A model generated the notes under the pieces. It ran no database searches. It saw only the letters and a program-made list of their open reading frames with translations, and was not told the DNA's origin. The position numbers were made by a program, and so were the translations under genes. Positions 5,172 through 7,762 of a stretch of 7,762 bases of DNA are shown piece by piece (position 1 is the first letter of the stretch; the number at the start of each line of letters is the position of its first letter). Origin of the DNA: Actinomycetes bacterium. GTDB lineage: Bacteria; Actinomycetota; Actinomycetes; Actinomycetales; Cellulomonadaceae. The stretch spans positions 1-7,762 of the forward strand of contig JAFAEH010000232.1 of the NCBI GenBank assembly GCA_023424135.1, in the 5' to 3' direction.

Positions 5172-6811
5172 GCGGCGGGGTCCGGCGTGGCGCGGCGCTC
5201 ATGGCGAGCGGGACGGCCGCGTCCAGGCTGCTCGGCTTCCTGCGCGCGATGGTCCTGGCGTCCGCGATCGGCGCGACCGGTCAGGCCGCCGACGCGTTCG
5301 CCGTCGCCAACAAGCTGCCCAACGTGCTGTACATGCTGCTCGCGGGCGGTGTGCTCAACGCCGTGCTCGTCCCGCAGGTCGTGCGTGCCTACCGGCGCGA
5401 CGCCGGGCAGGAGTACGTCGACCGGCTCCTGAGCTTCGGGTTCGCGCTGCTCGCCGGCGCCACCGTCGTCCTCACGCTCGCCGCGCCGTGGCTCGTGCGC
5501 CTGTACGCCGACCCGTGCAGCGACACCCAGCTCGCGCTGGCGACGACGTTCGCCTACTGGTGCGTGCCGCAGCTGTTCTTCTACGGCGCGTACGCGCTGC
5601 TGGGGCAGGTGCTCAACGCGCGCGGGTCGTTCGGGCCGTACATGTGGGCGCCCGTCGTCAACAACGTCGTCTCGCTCATCGGGTTCGGCGCGTTCATCGT
5701 GCTGTTCGGGTCGGACCACGCCGGCGCCGGCGCCGGCGCGTGGACCGCGTCGCACGTCGTGCTGCTCGCCGGGTCCGCGACCCTGGGCGTCGTCGCGCAG
5801 GCGCTCGTGCTCGTGCCGTTCCTGCGCCGCGCGGGCGTCGGGTACCGCTGGCGCTGGGGCCTGCGCGGGTCGGGCCTGGGACGTGCGGGCAACGTCGCGA
5901 CGTGGACGTTCGTCGGCCTGGCGATCGGCCAGCTCGGGTACGTCGTCGTCTCGCGCGTCGCGTCGGCCGCGCCCGGTGCCGCGTGCGACCCGGGCACGCA
6001 GATCGCCGGCAACGCGGCCTACGACTACGCGTTCATGCTGTTCATGCTGCCGCACTCGCTCGTGACGGTCTCGCTCGCGACCGCGCTGTTCACCCGGCTG
6101 TCGGCGCGGGCGCACGACGGTGACGTCGCCGGCGTGCGCGCCGACCTGTCGACGGGTCTGCGGGTCGTCGGCGTGTTCACGCTGCTCGCGGCGGCCGGGA
6201 TGACGGTGCTCGCGTGGCCCGTCGTGCGGATCGTCCTGCCGACGCAGCCCGAGGGCGCCGTGGCCGCGGTCGCCGGCGTCGTCGTCGCGATGGCCGTCGG
6301 GCTGCCGGCGTTCGGTGCGTGGTCGATGTGCCAGCGCGTGTACTACGCGTACGAGGACGCGCGCGGCATGGTGCCCGTGCAGGTCGTCATGGCCGCGGTC
6401 GTCGCGGGCGGCACGCTGCTGGGGCAGGCCGTGCTGCCGAACAACCTGTGGGTCGCGTCCGCGGGCGTCTCGATGAGCGTGTCCTACCTGGTCGGCACGC
6501 TCATCGCGCTGCGCGCGCTGCGGCGGCGGCTCGGCGGTGACGTCGACGCCGCGCGGGTGCTGCGCACGCACGCACGCGCGTCCCTCGCGGCGCTCGCGTC
6601 CGCGGCCGTCGGCGTGCTCGTCCTCGCCGTGGTGCAGACCGTGGGGCCGCACGGGCTGACGGGTGCCGTGCTGCAGTGCGCGCTCGTCGGCACGGCCATG
6701 GTCCTGACGTACCTCGGGGGCCTGCGGCTGCTGCGCGTGCGCGAGCTCGACCAGCTCACCGGGCCGGTCCTGCGCCGGCTTCGTGGGCGAGGGCGGCCGG
6801 GCTCCGTCTAG
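5168..6811 (+). CDS. murJ: MurJ (MviN) lipid II flippase
   Basis: A 547-residue polytopic membrane protein of the MOP exporter superfamily that moves lipid II across the cytoplasmic membrane for peptidoglycan synthesis. The family N-terminus is clear: SGTAASRLLGFLR at 14-26, with Arg20 and Arg26 matching E. coli MurJ Arg18 and Arg24, and ADAFAVANKLPN at 41-52 (Asp42, matching Asp39). Further family segments include RGSFGPYMWAPVVNNVVS, YDYAFMLFMLPHSL at 285-298, and QRVYYAYEDARGMVPVQV. Hydrophobic segments throughout fit about 14 helices. Positions matching E. coli Arg52 and Arg270 are Tyr55 and Met290 by ungapped local alignment; M. tuberculosis MviN, from memory, also lacks them. The C-terminus ends shortly after the last helix (LRRLRGRGRPGSV), without the pseudokinase extension of mycobacterial MviN. 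A GCCGGC triplicate at 5720-5737 encodes Ala-Gly repeats in a loop. The GTG at 5168 overlaps the upstream stop (GTGA). Met12 (5201) is an alternative start but loses the coupling. Confidence 0.95.
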   Translation: MSGGVRRGAALMASGTAASRLLGFLRAMVLASAIGATGQAADAFAVANKLPNVLYMLLAGGVLNAVLVPQVVRAYRRDAGQEYVDRLLSFGFALLAGATVVLTLAAPWLVRLYADPCSDTQLALATTFAYWCVPQLFFYGAYALLGQVLNARGSFGPYMWAPVVNNVVSLIGFGAFIVLFGSDHAGAGAGAWTASHVVLLAGSATLGVVAQALVLVPFLRRAGVGYRWRWGLRGSGLGRAGNVATWTFVGLAIGQLGYVVVSRVASAAPGAACDPGTQIAGNAAYDYAFMLFMLPHSLVTVSLATALFTRLSARAHDGDVAGVRADLSTGLRVVGVFTLLAAAGMTVLAWPVVRIVLPTQPEGAVAAVAGVVVAMAVGLPAFGAWSMCQRVYYAYEDARGMVPVQVVMAAVVAGGTLLGQAVLPNNLWVASAGVSMSVSYLVGTLIALRALRRRLGGDVDAARVLRTHARASLAALASAAVGVLVLAVVQTVGPHGLTGAVLQCALVGTAMVLTYLGGLRLLRVRELDQLTGPVLRRLRGRGRPGSV

Positions 6812-6814
6812 CAT
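6809..6814 (+). promoter_or_regulatory. Possible internal -10 element (TAGCAT) overlapping the murJ stop codon
   Basis: TAGCAT fits TAnnnT, and its first three bases are the murJ stop codon TAG. A start near 6820-6821 would give the pseudokinase gene its own transcript with a leader of about 50 nt beginning with the 6818-6844 hairpin. No recognisable -35 is seen. This is a weak call on one hexamer. Confidence 0.2.
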
Positions 6815-6817
6815 GCT

Positions 6818-6844
6818 CACGGGACCCGCGACCGCGGTCCCGTG
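6818..6844 (+). other. Intergenic hairpin between murJ and the pseudokinase gene
   Basis: CACGGGACC (6818-6826) and GGTCCCGTG (6836-6844) form a perfect 9-bp stem around a 9-nt GC-rich loop that can pair further (GCG with CGC). It starts 7 nt after the murJ stop and ends 15 nt before the next ribosome binding site. No T-run follows, so it does not look like a standard intrinsic terminator. It could be a partial terminator, an RNA-processing or 3'-end stabilising structure, or a binding site. Confidence 0.5.
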
Positions 6845-6859
6845 GTCGGGGGCGAGGTC

Positions 6860-6865
6860 GGAGGT
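6860..6865 (+). promoter_or_regulatory. Ribosome binding site (GGAGGT) of the pseudokinase gene
   Basis: GGAGGT lies 6 nt before the GTG at 6872, ideal spacing, and fixes that start. It contrasts with the DUF6049 and murJ starts, which lack a comparable site and appear to rely on translational coupling. Confidence 0.7.
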
Positions 6866-6871
6866 GTCACG

Positions 6872-7762
6872 GTGACGGACGAGGTCGGACCTGGCACGGT
6901 GCTGGCCGGACGCTACCGCGTCCTCGACCCTCTGCCGTCCGACCTGGACGGCGTCTCGGTGTGGCGCGCCGCGGACCAGATCCTCGACCGGCCCGTCCGG
7001 GTGCGCGTGCTGCGCGCCGGGGCCGTCGCACCCGCGCTCGACGCGGCCCGCCGTGCGGCGCTCGTGACCGACGCACGGCTCGTGCGCGTGCTGGACGTCG
7101 GCATGCACGAGGGCGTCGGGTACGTCGTGTCCGAGCAGGTCACCGGCGCGTCGCTCGCCCAGCTCGTCGAGCGCGGCGCCCTCACGCCCGACCAGGCACG
7201 AGCCGTCGTCGGGGAGGCCGCCGCGGCGCTCGAGGTCGCGCGCCGTCGCGGTGTGCACCACCTCGCGCTGCGCCCGGCCGTCGTGCACGTGTCCGCCGAC
7301 GGTCGCGTCCTGGTCTCCGGGCTCGCGATCGACGCCGCCCTGCTCGGCGTCCCGCAGGGCGACGCCCGCACGACGAGCCGCAGCGACACCGTCGACCTCG
7401 TCCGGCTGCTGTACACGGGCCTGACGGGTCGCTGGCCCGCGCTGCGCGACGACGCACACACCACCGACCTGCCGCCCGCGCCCGTGCTGGGCGGGTCGCC
7501 CGTGCCGCCGGCGGAGATCGCCGCCGGGGTGCCGAACGACCTCGACACGCTGTGCGCCGTCACGCTGGGCCCGCACCAGGACGGTCCGCACACTCCCGGT
7601 GACCTCGTGCACGAGCTCGAGCCGTGGGGCGAGATCCGCGTCGGCCGTGCCGCCGACGACCCGGCGGGTGCCGGTGGCGCCGTGACCGCGGCGGGTGCCG
7701 CGGCCGCGGGTGCGACGGCCGTGCTTCCCGGTGGCGAGCCCGAGCGTCCGACCGCGCCCGTG
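6872..7762 (+). CDS. Protein kinase-like pseudokinase (stand-alone equivalent of the mycobacterial MviN C-terminal domain), truncated at the right edge
   Basis: The first 297 codons are present and the frame is open to the edge. The kinase fold is recognisable from GRYRVLDPL at 13-21 through VWRAADQILDRPVRVRVL at 30-47, LVRVLDVGMHEGVGYVVSEQVTGASLAQLV, and ARRRGVHHLALRPAVVHVSADGRVLVSGLAI. The motifs needed for catalysis are lost. The Gly-rich loop is gone. The VAIK Lys aligns with Arg45. HRD is H130-L131-A132, so the catalytic Asp is missing. The following Asn is Val137, and DFG is G150-L151-A152. It should therefore not phosphorylate substrates, though it might bind ligands or partners. After the domain (about 255 on) comes an Ala/Gly-rich linker, probably leading to a transmembrane helix beyond the edge. 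In M. tuberculosis the corresponding domain is fused to MviN, is phosphorylated by PknB and binds the FHA protein FhaA. The GTG at 6872 has GGAGGT 6 nt upstream. It lies 60 nt after murJ on the same strand, probably in the same operon. Confidence 0.85.
   Translation, partial: MTDEVGPGTVLAGRYRVLDPLPSDLDGVSVWRAADQILDRPVRVRVLRAGAVAPALDAARRAALVTDARLVRVLDVGMHEGVGYVVSEQVTGASLAQLVERGALTPDQARAVVGEAAAALEVARRRGVHHLALRPAVVHVSADGRVLVSGLAIDAALLGVPQGDARTTSRSDTVDLVRLLYTGLTGRWPALRDDAHTTDLPPAPVLGGSPVPPAEIAAGVPNDLDTLCAVTLGPHQDGPHTPGDLVHELEPWGEIRVGRAADDPAGAGGAVTAAGAAAAGATAVLPGGEPERPTAPV

Noticed and set aside
4643..7612. A 989-codon open frame antisense to murJ and its neighbours
   Set aside because: Composition is Arg/His/Gln-rich with no domain; the plus strand here encodes MurJ and the kinase-like protein with clear family motifs. 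Long antisense frames are expected when G+C is very high at third codon positions.
1..7762. Undescribed defence, mobile or secondary-metabolite system
   Set aside because: I saw no transposase, integrase, toxin-antitoxin, CRISPR or biosynthetic gene motifs; the order is that of a conserved actinobacterial housekeeping locus. Novelty, if any, lies in regulation and in the DUF6049-MurJ-pseudokinase unit.

Overview
The window is about three-quarters G+C, uses GTG as well as ATG starts, and carries a gene order typical of Actinobacteria: CCA-adding enzyme, divergent NUDIX hydrolase, DUF6049-type exported protein, MurJ, kinase-like protein. This matches the Mycobacterium tuberculosis Rv3907c-Rv3910 block (pcnA, mutT4, Rv3909, mviN), which in many actinobacteria lies near the chromosomal origin. 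Codon choice and protein style suggest a high-GC Micrococcales member, perhaps Cellulomonas-like. That genus guess is inference and was not checked by any search.

Left arm, minus strand (read right to left): pcnA (2375-879) is followed after 139 nt by an ECF/SigE-type sigma factor (739-176). The sigma factor overlaps by 8 nt a truncated gene running off the left edge (183-1), which has a strong ribosome binding site and a predicted membrane segment. The sigma gene has its own ECF-like promoter candidate (AACC-N16-CGTT), so it may be autoregulated, with the downstream membrane protein as a possible partner or anti-sigma factor.

Divergent intergenic region (2376-2517): this 142-bp gap between pcnA and the NUDIX gene is unusually structured. 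It holds a 34-bp interrupted perfect-centre dyad at 2461-2494, a TGGTC-N7-GACCA inverted repeat, helically phased ACGTG repeats, and a TACAGT -10 element placed so that transcription would begin at or next to the NUDIX ATG, giving a leaderless mRNA.

Right arm, plus strand: NUDIX hydrolase (2518-3069), DUF6049 protein (3066-5171) and murJ (5168-6811) are joined by 4-nt ATGA and GTGA overlaps and look translationally coupled. After 60 nt containing a hairpin comes a kinase-like gene (6872 to beyond the right edge). Every catalytic kinase motif visible in it is degenerate, so it is a pseudokinase. In mycobacteria this domain is fused to MurJ; here it is a separate protein. The arm reads as a cell-wall unit: lipid II flippase, an exported membrane-anchored protein of unknown function, and a probable phospho-signalling pseudokinase, plus a nucleotide-hydrolysing enzyme.

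I found no RNA genes, mobile elements, CRISPR arrays or defence genes. There is no gene-free stretch above 300 bases.
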